Shown here: positions 48,308 through 58,908 of the stretch, in pieces
How the letters are laid out: each line of letters begins with the position of its first letter
Position numbering within the stretch: the stretch's first letter is position 1
From: CAKZLS01 sp963786305
GTDB taxonomy: Bacteria > Pseudomonadota > Alphaproteobacteria > Rhodospirillales > Defluviicoccaceae
Direction: 5' to 3'
NCBI GenBank assembly: GCA_963786305.1
Contig: CAWAYL010000008.1
Span: 186,001-250,000, forward strand
DNA: 64,000 nt
Program-made: the position numbers and the translations under genes
The notes under the pieces: generated by a model
What the model was told of the DNA's origin: nothing
The model's input: the letters and a program-made list of their open reading frames with translations, nothing else
Database searches by the model: none

Positions 48308-49394
48308 TCACTCTACCAGGGCGCCGTCGGCGTAGAGCTTGGCCCACTCGGGCGGGAACCGCAGGTAGGCTTCGCCGGCTGGCACATCCTGGTCCTCCGG
48401 AAACTTGACCTTGACGATGCTGTCTTCGAGCCGCGCGTCGATGATCTTGAAGTTGCCCAGGTCCTCCACGGCGGCGATGGTCGCCGGCACCGTGTCCGCG
48501 CCGGCCCGGGCCGACAGTTCCACGAATTCCGGGCGAATGCCCAACTCCAGACGGCCGCCGCGCTTTCGCGTCTTGTCGATCGACCGCGTCGCCCAGCGGA
48601 AACCGCCGGCCCTCCACCACGGCCGCGTCGCCGTCCAGCGCGCACGGCAGGATGTTCATGCCGGGACTGCCGATGAAATAGCCGACGAACGTGTGTTTCG
48701 GGCTTTCGAACAGCTCTTGCGGCGTGCCCGCCTGGACCACCGCGCCGTCGCTCATCAGCACCACCTGGTCGGCGAAGGTCAGCGCCTCGTTCTGGTCGTG
48801 GGTGACGTAGATGAAGGTCAGCTGCGAATCCTCGTGGATCTGCTTGATCTGGCGGCGCAGCTGGAATTTCAGTTGCGGGTCGATGACGGTCAGCGGTTCG
48901 TCGAACAGGATGGCCGCGACGTCGCTCCGCACCAGGCCGCGGCCGAGCGATATCTTCTGCTTGGAATCGGCGGTGAGGCCGCGAGCCCGGTGGTGCAGAT
49001 CCGCCGTCAGGCCCAGCATCTCCGCCACCTCTTCGACGCGGGCCCGCGCGTCCGCCGCGCCGACGCCCCGGTTGCGGAGCGGAAACGCCAGGTTCTCGAA
49101 CACCGTCATGGTGTCGTAGATCACCGGAAACTGGAACACCTGGGCGATGTTGCGCCGCTCGGTCGAGAGGTCGGTGACGTCGACGTCGTCGAACGTGACC
49201 CGGCCTTCCGACGGCTGGACCAGACCGGAGATGACGTTGAGCAGCGTCGTCTTGCCGCAGCCGGACGGGCCGAGCAGGGCATAGGCGCCGCCGTCGCGCC
49301 ATGTGAGGTCCATGTGCTTCAGCGCCCAGTCGATTTGCCCCTTCGCCTTCGGCGTATAGGTGTGGGCGATGCCGTCTAGGTGGATGCGTGCCAT
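48308..49394 (-). CDS. glpT: Glycerol-type ABC ATP-binding protein GlpT (one frameshift)
   Basis: This ATPase of about 360 residues energises the transporter. Walker A is GPSGCGKTT, Walker B is AAILFDEPLTVIDP, and the switch His is in YVTHDQNEALTF. The signature that is LSGGQ in most ABC proteins is LTADSKQKISLGRG here, so the ATP site completed by this signature is degenerate. A frame change near 48560 precedes the TOBE-type C-terminal domain (MGIRPEFVELSARAG). It overlaps the end of glpS by 19 bases. Confidence 0.87.
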
Positions 49395-50517
49395 CGCGCC
49401 TCTCGTGGCATGTCCTGTGTGGCGCCGGGTTTCTGGAGCCCGCGTGCCGGCGCGGCGGCCAGGCGTCCCGCTTCGTCGAAGGCGAAAAGGTGGCGGGGAC
49501 TGATGAAGACCTGGATGTGCTGATCCATGCGGAAGGAATGCACGCCTTCCTCCTGGATCACCCAGGACACGCCGCCGTGGGTGGCATGGATGAAGGTTTC
49601 CGAGCCGCTGATTTCCGCCAGTTCGACCCTGGCGTCGAACGCGATCCGGCCCTCGGTCCCGGCGACGACGAACAGATGGTTGGCGCGGACGCCGAAGCGG
49701 TAGGCGCCCGGGGCGAATTCGCGAGATGACCCTCCAGGGGAATGGTGATGTCGCCGCCGAGCGTTGCCGTTTGCCCCCGGATCCGTCCGTCGATCATGTT
49801 CATCGGCGGATCGGAAAAGACGTCGCCGACCTGGACCGACGCCGGATGGTGGTAGACCTCCAGGGTCGGTCCCGCCTGCAGAACCTTGCCTTCGGCCATG
49901 ACGGCGGTGCTTCCCTGCAGCATCAGCGCTTCAAGCGGTTCGGTGGTGGCGTAGACGACCACCGAATCACGGCCGCTGAAGATGCTCTGAAGTTCGCCGC
50001 GAAGCTCCTCGCGGAGCTTGTAGTCGAGATTGATGAGCGGCTCGTCGAGCAGGAGCAGGTCCGCTTCCTTGACCAGCGCCCGGGCCAGCGCGGTGCGCTG
50101 CTGCTGGCCGCCCGACAGTTCGCCGGGCAGCCGGTCGAGCAGGCCGCCGATGCGCAGCGTCTCGGCCGTGTCGCGAACCTTGCGATCGATGTCGCGCTTG
50201 TCGAGGCCGGCGCGCCGCAGCGGCGCGGCGATGTTCTCGTAGACGGTGAACGACGGGTAGTTGATGAATTGCTGATAGACCATGGCGACGTTGCGCCGGC
50301 GCACGTTCACGTGGGTGACGTCCTCGCCGTCCATGACAATGCGTCCACGGCTCGGCCGGTCGAGACCCGCCATCAGCCGGATCAGCGTCGTCTTGCCGGC
50401 GAGCGTTCGCCCCAGCAGAACCATCGGCGCGCCCGGATCGAGCTCCAGGGAGACGTCCTGAATGTGGCGTTCGCGGCCCACGGTCTTGGTGATGTTTTCG
50501 AGGATCAGCCGGGTCAT
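49376..50517 (-). CDS. glpS: Glycerol-type ABC ATP-binding protein GlpS (one or two frameshifts)
   Basis: This is the second ATPase of the transporter. It has a canonical signature (LSGGQQQRTALARALVK) and Walker B (LLLLDEPLINLDYK). Walker A is unusual (LGRTLAGKTTL, lacking the middle Gly), and the switch region reads VVYATTEPLEAL, with Thr where His is normal. It thus complements GlpT, which has the good Walker A and a poor signature. After a frame change near 49725 the C-terminal part continues (FVVAGTEGRIAFDARVE) to the stop at 49376. Its ATG overlaps the stop of a mini-ORF by ATGA. Confidence 0.87.
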
Positions 50518-50660
50518 CGCGCGGCGATCCCGGCGAACCCGCCACCGTCCACCAGCACGTCGAACTGGCGCTCGTCAGCCAAAATCAAAGCCTCCCACGT
50601 CCCGGTCGTTCTCGTTCTTGCTGCCGTTCTCGGCGACCGAGGCACGCCAGAATAGGACAT
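50514..50660 (-). pseudogene. Mini-ORF with FAD-type GGGFAG motif, likely gene remnant
   Basis: This 48-codon frame ends LADERQFDVLVDGGGFAGIAAR, and its stop overlaps the glpS start by ATGA. The last part fits the N-terminal dinucleotide-binding motif of flavoproteins such as GlpD (GxGxxGxxxA). It could also be the C-terminal VDGG motif of an SDR enzyme. No good ribosome site precedes its ATG at 50660. I regard it as the scar of a deleted gene of the operon. Confidence 0.35.
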
Positions 50661-50715
50661 AGGGCGATAGAGACGCAATCTTGCCTTTATTCGATGGCGA
50701 CGGTTGACACGGCGA

Positions 50716-52155
50716 TCAGTGCGACACGCCCGCCAGGTGCTCGCCGAGCCGCAGGCCCCAGGCGTAGATGGTCAGGGCCGGATTGACCCGGCTGGTGCGC
50801 GCCAGAACGCTGCCGTCGCCGACGTAGAGATTGTTCATGCCGTGGACCTTGCCGGCGGCGTCGACGGCGCTGGTCGCCGGGTCGTCGCCGGTGACCAGCG
50901 TGCCGATGGCGTGGGCGGTGCCGGCGAGGCCGTAGTATTGTTCCGCGCCCACCAGCCCGGCGCGCAGCAGCCGGCCGATAAAGTGTCCGACGAGGGCGTG
51001 ATGCTCGGTCGCGCGAGGCTCCGATACGATGGAGGTCGTAGTCCGCGAGCGGCGGGCACCGCCTCGCCATGGGAAACGATGCGGTTCTCCAGGCTCGAGC
51101 CGTCCTCGGTGGTGGCGAAAAAGCCGATGGCGCGCCCGCCGATGGCGTCGGACGCGAACTTGGGCACGGCGGCGGGAAGCTGGGTGGCGACCATTTCTCC
51201 GTCCATCCACCCGAGGCACTGGATGGTGCTGTGCGGGAACGCGTCGTTGTACAGGATCGCCGTCTTGCGCAGGACATCGTGGCGGTGAAACAGCCCGACG
51301 CCGAGGATCGCGGAATTGACATGAAACTTGAAGTTGCCGCCGATGACACCGGCGTTCGGCCACCTGTCCTTCAGCCGCGTCGCCGCCAAATGATCCTGCA
51401 GCAGGCGCGGCGACGTCATGGCGCCGGCCGCGAGGATCACCACGCGCGCCGAATGTGTGGAGCCGTCATGACAGCGAACGCCGGTGATCTCCGTCGGCGC
51501 GCCGTCGGCGTGCAGCAGGCCCGTGACCCTCGTTTCGGTGAGCAGCGTGAAGTTCGGATCGTCGCGAATGAGATCGAGCAGGTTCCACTCGGCGTCGGAT
51601 TTGTAGCCGCAGGCCGACGCGAAGCCGTCGAAGTGCTTGGCCTCCTTCGGATCGTCGAGAATCTCCCTCTTCAGTCCGAGGGGGAGGGGCTCGGCGCGCC
51701 AGGCCGGATCGTGTTCGACGATCCGGTCGATCAGCGTCTGCAATTCGGGTTCGTTGTCGAAGTGGTTGACGTTCAGAAGCGCCTCCGCTTCGTCGTAGTA
51801 CGGCGCCAGCTCGTCGTAGCCGAACGGCCAGCGCGAGACACTGGTATTGCGCGTCGGCCTCGAATTCGTGGGGCGAAAACCGCAACAGAGCCGCGCCGTA
51901 CCACTTCGTCTTGCCGCCCACGTTATAGAACTCGCCCGGGATGAAGGTCTTGTTCTCGCCGTCGATCCACGGTTCCTGGTTCTTGAACCGGCCGGACTTG
52001 AACACCGTCTTGACGTCCAGCGTGCTGCCGTCGCGGGGAAGGAACCCGCCCTTCTCCAGCATCAGAACCCGTTTTCCCGCCTTGATCAGTCGATAGGCGG
52101 CGGCCGAACCGCCGGCGCCGCTGCCGATGATGATGACGTCATGATCGTGTGCCAC
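50716..52155 (-). CDS. GMC-family FAD-dependent oxidoreductase (two frameshifts)
   Basis: This protein of about 480 residues, rebuilt across frame changes near 51840 and 51045, oxidises alcohols or sugars with FAD. The N-terminal motif is HDVIIIGSGAGGSAAAYRL, and further flavin contacts are VVILAAGAMTSPRLLQ. The C-terminal block TSRVNPALTIYAWGLRLGEHL is the GMC_oxred_C signature. There is no signal peptide in front of the Rossmann motif, so it is cytoplasmic or Tat-independent. It resembles membrane-linked glucose/gluconate or choline-type dehydrogenases, but the substrate is not fixed. The SDR gene lies upstream. Confidence 0.87.
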
Positions 52156-52185
52156 GATATGCCTCCCCTCCCGTCAGAAAACCCC

Positions 52186-53036
52186 TCAGCCGCCCGTTGC
52201 GAAGCCCGGGTAGCAGGTCATTCCGCCATCCACGAACAGGGTCGTGCCGTTGATGTAGTCGGCCATGTCGGACGCCAGGAAGATCGCCGCGTTGGCGATG
52301 TCCTCCGGCTCGCCGATCCGCCTGTAGGGTACCAGCTTCATCAGGTTGGCATAGGCTTCCGGCGTGCTCCAGGCTTCGGTATTGATGGGGGTGCGGATGG
52401 CGCCCGGGCCGATGGCGTTGACGCGGATCCGGTGGGGCGCCAGTTCCTGTGCCAGGCTCATCATCATCAGGTGGATGCCGCCCTTGGACGAGGCGTAATT
52501 GACATGACCGGCCCAGGGTATGACTTCGTGAACCGAGCTCATGCAGATGATCTTGCCGGCGGCGCAGGAAACCTCGTTGTTGACGCCGCGGCGCAGGAAT
52601 TCCTTGACGGCCTCGCGGGCGCACAGGAATTGCCCGGTCAGGTTGATGTCGATGACCGTATTCCATTGCTCGATGGTCATGTCCACCAGCGAGGAGTCCC
52701 GTTGCAGTCCGGCGTTGGCCACCAGGATGTCGAGGGTGCCGAAGGCGTCGATGGCCTGCTTGAACATGGCCTCGACCTCGGCTTCCTTCGAGACGTCGGC
52801 CTCGATGGCGAGGCCCTTGGTGCCCTCGGCCTCGATCGCCTTGACGACGTTCTCGGCGGCGTCCGGGTTGGTGACGTAGTTGACGACGACGTCGGCGCCG
52901 GCCCGCGCCAGGCCGATGGCCACCGCCTCGCCGATGCCTGAGTTGGCGCCGGTCACGAGCGCCTTCTGCCCTTGAGCAGTTTCGGACAGGCCTTGTAGTC
53001 CGGCATATCGCAGTTGAATTCGCTTGCATCCGTCAT
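52186..53036 (-). CDS. Short-chain dehydrogenase (glucose 1-dehydrogenase-like), one frameshift
   Basis: This NAD(P)-dependent SDR of about 280 residues starts at the ATG at 53036, preceded by GGAAGGGAA. It has an N-terminal extension (MTDASEFNCDMPDYKACPK) followed by a frame change near 52970. The Rossmann motif TGANSGIGEAVAIGLA follows, then NAGLQRDSS and the catalytic Ser...Tyr-x-x-x-Lys (MSSVHEVIPW, NYASSKGG). It ends TTLFVDGGMTCYPGF. The length and the HEVIP segment recall glucose 1-dehydrogenases. It sits between the GMC and DUF4380 genes. Confidence 0.88.
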
Positions 53037-53115
53037 TGCTTTCCCTTCCGCCGTGATGTGTTCGTAAACAGCTGTTTCGATTTCGATGGCCGTTCGGACC
53101 GTTCGCCTCCAGATC

Positions 53116-54127
53116 CTAGACGCGTCCCGAATGGCTGCCGGGCTGGCCGGCATGGCATCGAGGTCGAACAGGGCCAAGTCCACGTTCAGCGTGAAGCTCT
53201 CGCCCGGCTGCAAGTCGAAACGACGGGACCATGCACTTCCATCTCGATATAGGAATAGAGCGAGGAATTGAAGATCTCGAGGACGCACCCATGGCCATAG
53301 GGCTGGGGATGATAGGTCGGCACGGACTTGCGATAGCCCACCAGTCCCATGCCGTCCGGTTCAAGCACCGCCAGAATTCGACCCTCGGTCCGCGTCGACA
53401 CCGTACTTGAACTTGACGGCGTCCTGGCAGGACACGACGGCGATGTCGTCGACGAAACGCACCACCTCGTCGCGAACGGAGCGGACACGCCTTCGTTGTC
53501 GAAGGTCTTGACACCCTGGGGAAACGCGGAGTTCGGAGACGTCGGCATGAACACGGTCGCCGGGCGAAGCATCATGTCCACGTCCCACGGCGCCCAGACG
53601 CACCGGGCGGTCCGAGGCATTGATCACCGGCTGGCGACGGTCCACGTTCCGGGTTCGCGCCCACCGTGACGGTCCGCTCGATCCGCACGCCGGTTTCGCG
53701 GCACACCGGGCTCGATCATGGTGACCGCGCCGCTCGCCGGGTCCACCGACATCGCGTAGGCGCCGCTGTCCAGGTCGAGAAACGGATCGCTGTCCGTCCA
53801 CCGGTCCTGGGGCGCGAGCCAGGTCTTGTCACCGCCCCACAGAAGGAAGCCGAACCGCTGTCTTCGCCTGATGAATATCGGCGACGGACGCGATGTCCAG
53901 GACGCGTCCCTGACACTCGGGATTGACGAAGGACAACTCCCGGCCTTTCCACAAGACGCTCATGATCCGCCCGCCCACCTGCGGGACGAGGATCAGGGTC
54001 AGGGGCCGTGCTCGATCCAATGGGCGTCCCAGCCTCGGAACGCCGCCGCGCGGATCGCGGGATCCCGGTGACTGCCTTGGTCGCGGCGCTCAAGATGGTG
54101 CGCCCGTGCCCGGTTTGGTCTGGGCAT
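53116..54127 (-). pseudogene. DUF4380 domain protein, heavily frameshifted
   Basis: Pieces in three frames fit one DUF4380 protein of about 330 residues: TLILVPQVGGRIMSVLWKGR, GGDKTWLAPQDRWTDSDPF, LDSGAYAMSVDPASGA, LRPATVFMPTSPNSAFPQG and YHPQPYGHGCVLEIFN. Breaks lie near 53850, 53710, 53640, 53500, 53390 and 53230. The fold is like galactose mutarotase, so a sugar-related role is possible but unproven. I place the start at the ATG at 54127 and the stop at 53116; both are uncertain. It lies between the SDR gene and the NDH-2 gene. Confidence 0.6.
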
Positions 54128-55733
54128 CCGACGGCGGTGGCGCGACTCCGTCCTGCGCGCTTGATGAGCTTTGACGCCATGGCGAGACGCTTCAGGTCGC
54201 CTTTCTCGACGAAATAGACCGTCGACGCCTCGCGCGCGCTGACCCGGTCCTGCTCCGGACCCTCGTCGCCATTGAGCGGCATGCCGAAGGTGTCGCCCGG
54301 GCCGAGCACGCGGGACTCGGCGGTCGCCCGCTCGCCGGAGGCGGACCGGGTTTCGCTGTCGAAGGCGCCGGAGATCACCACGTAGAGCCCGCCGGGATCG
54401 ACGCCCGGTTCGACCACCAGCTCGCCGGGGAAGAACTGGATGTAGCGGCTGGCGGCCTGGAGCGGGCGAATCTGGGCGATGCTGCGGCTGATGATCAGAT
54501 CGAGCGTCCAGTCCATGGCGACCCGGATCCGGGTGCGGATGCTGGGAAGCAGGCTGAGGTAGAACGTCCTCCAGGCGGCCCACGCCAGAAATCCGGTGAT
54601 CTTGACGCCGAGGATATCGGCGACGCCGGTGCGCCCGCCCAACGATGCCATGGTCCCGAGCGAGCGATACGCAAACGGTTTCGGCGCCTCGCCCTTCAGG
54701 TGCGAGAGGATGTTCCCCGCCAGCACCTTGGCTTCGCGGACAGCGAACTGAGCGAGCGGAGGCGCATAGGCCACATTGGGATCGCTCGGATCGCCGAGCG
54801 GGATGCGGGCGTTGTCTCCCAACGCCCAGACATCGTCGAGGCCCTGGACCCTGAGGCACCGGTCGACGACGATCTTGCCGCGTTCCAGGGGAAGCGCCAA
54901 AGAGCGCGATAAGCGGCGAGGGCGCGTTGCCGATGGCGGCGATGATCGTATCGGCCTCGATGGTATCGCCGGCGTCGGTCACCACCCCGTTCATGGTGGC
55001 GCTTTTGACGCCCGTGTTCAGGCGAATTTCGATCCCGCGACGCCGCAACTTGTCGGCCGAGTACGCGGCCAGATGCTCGGGCAGTTCCGGCATGATTCTC
55101 GGATCCATGCTGGATCAGAACGATCCGGATCTCATCCGGTCGAATATTGCGATAGTACTTCAGCGAGTTCCGGATCAGGTCCTGAACCTCGCCGATGGCC
55201 TCGACCCCGGTAAAACCCGCGCCCACGGCGACGACGGTAAGCAGGCGCGCCTTGCGCACCGGGTCCGTCTCGGTATCCGCGTCCTCGAGGCATTGGAGGA
55301 CATGATTGCGGATGCGAAAAGCATCCATCACGTCCTTCATCACGAGCGCGCGTTCGGAGAGGCCGGGCGTGCGGCTGAGGTCGACCACCTGGCCGAGGGC
55401 GATCACCAGCTGGTCGTAGGAGACGGTGGTGATCTCGTCACCGCGGCCGGCGGTCACGTGAACCGTCTTGGCCGCGAAGTCGACCTTGCGGACCTCCGCG
55501 ACCCGCACTTTGACGCCGGAAAGGAATGCGCGCAGCGGGCTTACCGAATCGGCCGGCTGGATGCTGCCGCCGGCCACCTCGGACAGCAATGGTTGAAACA
55601 CGAAGAAGTTGTCGCGGCTGATGAGTTCCACCTGCACATCGCCGCTGGCACGCGCCCGCAGGTGCTTGGCGGTAAAGACCCCGCCAAATCCTCCACCAAG
55701 AATAACGATCCGGCGAGGCTTGGTATTGTGCAT
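54090..55733 (-). CDS. NDH-2-type NADH dehydrogenase with C-terminal cNMP-binding-like domain (frameshifted)
   Basis: This is a single-subunit NADH:quinone oxidoreductase. The FAD motif is RIVILGGGFGGVFTAKHL and the NADH motif VVAVGAGFTGVEAIGE. A later part VWALGDNARIPLGDPS holds the second FAD contact. The frame changes near 55105, 54895 and 54150. After the dehydrogenase (about residue 430) comes a cyclic-nucleotide-binding-like domain (FFPGELVVEPGVDPGGLYVV, then VLGPGDTFGMPL). That is unusual for NDH-2. The probable end is the stop at 54090, in a frame with tail GVAPPPSDAQTKPGTGAPS. Confidence 0.8.
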
Positions 55734-55985
55734 CGGCCCCCATCAGTATGCGACAGACCACCGACGCCCGCCATCGACGGGGCAGGGGGCGTTTAGATCA
55801 TCCTATTGCAATTCCACAAACCACACTCTCCACACGCGGGTCAATGCCTTTGAGCCATGGTCGAATACCATTTGTGGTGGCGAACGGCGTTAACTATGAT
55901 CGCCGCGAGAAATCGTAAGGGCGGCGGTGACGCTCCGAGACGACGTTCGAGCCCGCATGGCAACTGCAGCTACGGGGACATATCC

Positions 55986-56471
55986 ATGGAATGGCTGATC
56001 AACGACGCGGCGCCGATCATCGCGAAAATTCTTAATTGTTCTGATTTTTCCGTTCAGTAGTCTCGACAAGATCATCAATTGGAAGGCCGCGCTAAAGCAG
56101 GCGAACTCCAGCTTCCTCCCGGGCGGGCCGGTGTTGCTGGTGCTTGCGATGATCGTCGAGATCGTCACGCCCATCTGCATCGTGTTCAACATCTACCCGG
56201 GATGGGCCGCCTTCGTCCTCGCCGGCTACTGCGCCATCACCGCCTCCTCTATCATAACTTCTGGTCCTACCCGCACTTCTGGAAGGCGGGCAGCGAGGGC
56301 GCGCCGCACATCTGGGATTTCTTCAAGAATTTCGCCATCGTCGGCGGCTGCATCTTCATCATGCTCGACAGCGCCATGGCGAGGGAGGTGGAGTTGGTCG
56401 TCGATCCCGCTCCCGCGCCGGCGCAAGGAGCAGGCGCAATAGAGCCAACATCCGCCAAAGGGGATTTGTAA
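55986..56471 (+). CDS. DoxX-family membrane protein (two frameshifts)
   Basis: This four-helix membrane protein of about 160 residues belongs to the DoxX/TQO family, often linked to quinone chemistry. It begins MEWLINDAAPIIAKIL and shifts frame in an A run near 56036. It then reads IFPFSSLDKIINWKAALKQ and VLAMIVEIVTPICIVF. A second shift lies near 56250, followed by LLYHNFWSYPHFWKAG. The stop TAA overlaps the next gene's ATG (TAATG), so the genes are coupled. Confidence 0.75.
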
Positions 56472-56942
56472 TGGCTCAGCCACTCTGAAGCCGAAACCGA
56501 TCCGCCGAGACTGCCTTACTGGCATGTGTGGACGGACGATAGCGGAATAACCCATCAGACGCGCTGCGAGCTTTCCGGTTTCGAATTGGAGCCCATTTCC
56601 GAGGGCGTCACGCCGCAGTGGAACAATTTCCTGCTCACGGCGGACGCCACGGTGGGCTACGTGCTCCTGCCCGCCGGCTGGGTCGCGGACTGGCACGAGA
56701 ACCCCAAGCCGCAATGGATCGTGCCTCTGGCCGGCTCGTGGTATGTGGAAACCACGGACGGCGAGCGGGTGGAAATGGGGCTCGGCGAGGTTTCCTTCGG
56801 ATGCGACCAGAATTCGAAACCCGACGCGGAGGGGCGAACGGGCCATCTTTCGGGGGTGGTGGGTGATGAGCCGTGCATGCTGATGCTCGTGCAACTCAAC
56901 GACAAAGCCTTCGTCGCCGCCCGGCCGGGCGTTTTCAAGTAA
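56471..56942 (+). CDS. Cupin-domain protein (one frameshift near start)
   Basis: This protein of about 155 residues has a cupin fold. The ATG at 56471 overlaps the DoxX stop, and the frame changes after four codons near 56482. Then come LPYWHVWTDDSGITH, GWVADWHENPKPQW (with metal-binding His) and WYVETTDGERVEMGLGE. It may bind a metal and a small acid or sugar; I cannot name the substrate. It lies between DoxX and the SMP-30 gene in the same direction. Confidence 0.75.
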
Positions 56943-56967
56943 AGCGCGGACAACAGGACAAGGTCTC

Positions 56968-57874
56968 ATGGATGAATTCGAGATCATCGACAAGCGCTTC
57001 AAGAGCTATGTCCTGTTCAACGCGCCGCTGGAGAAACTAGCGGACGGGTTTCGCTGGCTCGAGGGCCCCGTGTGGTTCGCCGACATGCGGTGTCTGCTGT
57101 TCAGCGACATTCCCAACGACCGCATCATGCGCTGGTCGGAGGCGGGCGGCGTCGAGGTGTTCCGCCAGCCGGCCGGCTTCCCCAATGGTCAGACGCGCGA
57201 CCGCCAGGGCCGGCTGATTACCTGTTCGCACCATGACCGGTGCGTCCTGCGCACGGAACTGGACGGCACGGTGACGGTTCTCGCCGACCGGTTCGAGGGC
57301 AAGCGGCTGAATTCGCCCAACGACGTGGTGGTGAAATCCGACGGCTCCATCTGGTTTTCCGATCCGCCCTACGGCATTCACACCGACTACGAGGGCGGCA
57401 AACAGCAATCGGAGGTTCCGCCCCGGGTTTACCGGCTCGATCCCGCGCGATGGCACGCTCGCCATCGTCGCCGACGACTTCGACGGTCCCAACGGATTGT
57501 GTTTCTCGCCGGACGAGCGGCGCCTCTACATTTCCGACACCGGGACACAGCCTTCCGACGAACCGGTCGAGCACATCCGGGTGTTCGATGTCGACGGTGA
57601 CGGCAGGACAATTCGCGGCGGCAGGTTTTTCTACAAGTCGATACCCGGCAACGCCGACGGATTCCGCTGCGACGAGGACGGCAATATCTGGACCAGCGCC
57701 GGCGACGGTGTGCACTGCGTCGACCCCTCGGGCGCGCTGCTGGGTAAAATCAAGGTGCCGTCGCAAGTGGGCAACCTCACCTTCGGCGGCCGGAACCGAA
57801 GCCGCCTGTTCCTGTGCGCCTCGCACACGCTGTACGCCATCTATACCAACCAACGCGGGGCCCAACGGCCGTAA
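56968..57874 (+). CDS. SMP-30/gluconolactonase-like enzyme (one frameshift)
   Basis: This six-bladed beta-propeller lactonase of about 300 residues hydrolyses sugar lactones. Markers are RWLEGPVWFADMRCLLFSD, with the metal-binding Glu, RLNSPNDVVVKSDGSIWFSD, with the metal-binding Asn, and LCFSPDERRLYISDTG. The frame changes near 57450, where DGTLAIVADDFDGPNG is the likely joining text. It follows the cupin gene by 25 bases. A lactonase here fits with the sugar dehydrogenases to the left. Confidence 0.88.
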
Positions 57875-57894
57875 CGGCGGTCCGAAGGATCAAC

Positions 57895-58817
57895 ATGCCG
57901 GTTTCACGAATTCCTGCGCGTCAGCACGACCGTCAGCGACTTGCGTCAGGCGGAGGCCTTCTATCGCGACGCCATCGGTTTTACTGCGCGGCGATGAAAC
58001 GGTCATCGACGATCCGGCGTGGAAACGGCTGATGGGCCTGCCGGCCAACGTCGAAGCGCGCCGCCGCCGCATGACGCTGGGGGCGCAGGAAGTCGAACTG
58101 GTGGCGTTCGATCCGCCGGGGCGTCCCTATCCCGAGGCGCGTCGATCCAACGATCCGTGGTTCCAGCATATCGCGCTCGTGGTCGACGATATCGCGGGTG
58201 TCTTCGATGCGCTGCAACGGTTTGATATGACGCCCATCTCCATCGGCGGACCGCAGCTTCTGCCGGTCAACACGGGCGGCGTCTCGGCGGTCAAGTTTCG
58301 CGATCCGGACGGCCATCCCCTGGAACTCTTATCTTTCCGCCCGGTGTGGGCGACCCGGTCTGGCACGGCGTCAAGCAATCGAAGCCTCTCGGCTACGATC
58401 ACACGGCCATAACCGTTGGAGACGTGGAGCGGAGCATCGCCTTTTATTGCGGTCTTCTCGGCTTCCATGTGGCGGGACGCTCCTTGAACACGGGCATCGA
58501 ACAGGACCGGCTGGATGGCCTGAGCGCGTGCGAGGTCGACGTCGTCGGTCTCGCGCCCGCCGATGTGCCAACGCCGCATGTGGAACTGCTTCATTACCGG
58601 AGGCCGGCGGCCGAAGGTCTGCGCCTTCGATATCGTGGGCAACGACATCGCGTCCACCCGTCAGGTCCACAGGGTCGATGATCTTGACGGCCTGGGCGAT
58701 CGCCTGAAGGGGGCGGGCGCGGTTTTCGTCTCACCGGGGATCGTCACGCTCGCCGATGGCGGGCGGGCCGTCACGATCCGTGACCCCGACGGACACATGA
58801 TCGTCCTGACACAATAG
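57895..58817 (+). CDS. Two-domain VOC (glyoxalase/dioxygenase superfamily) protein, frameshifted
   Basis: The pieces build a protein of about 305 residues with two vicinal-oxygen-chelate domains. The first domain holds WFQHIALVVDDIAGVFDAL and SAVKFRDPDGHPLELLSF. The second holds YDHTAITVGDVERSIAFYC and AVTIRDPDGHMIVLTQ. Frame changes lie near 57915, 57980, 58345 and 58610. Such proteins include glyoxalases, dioxygenases and isomerases; the reaction here is open. It begins 20 bases after the lactonase gene and is followed by cydA. Confidence 0.72.
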
Positions 58818-58908
58818 GGTTTACGCACCGAAGGTTTCAGGATAACCACGACCGTGCAGGGTATTGCGGCTATTCGGCGCAACCGTACAAGGCAAGGGAG
58901 GGCGGCCG

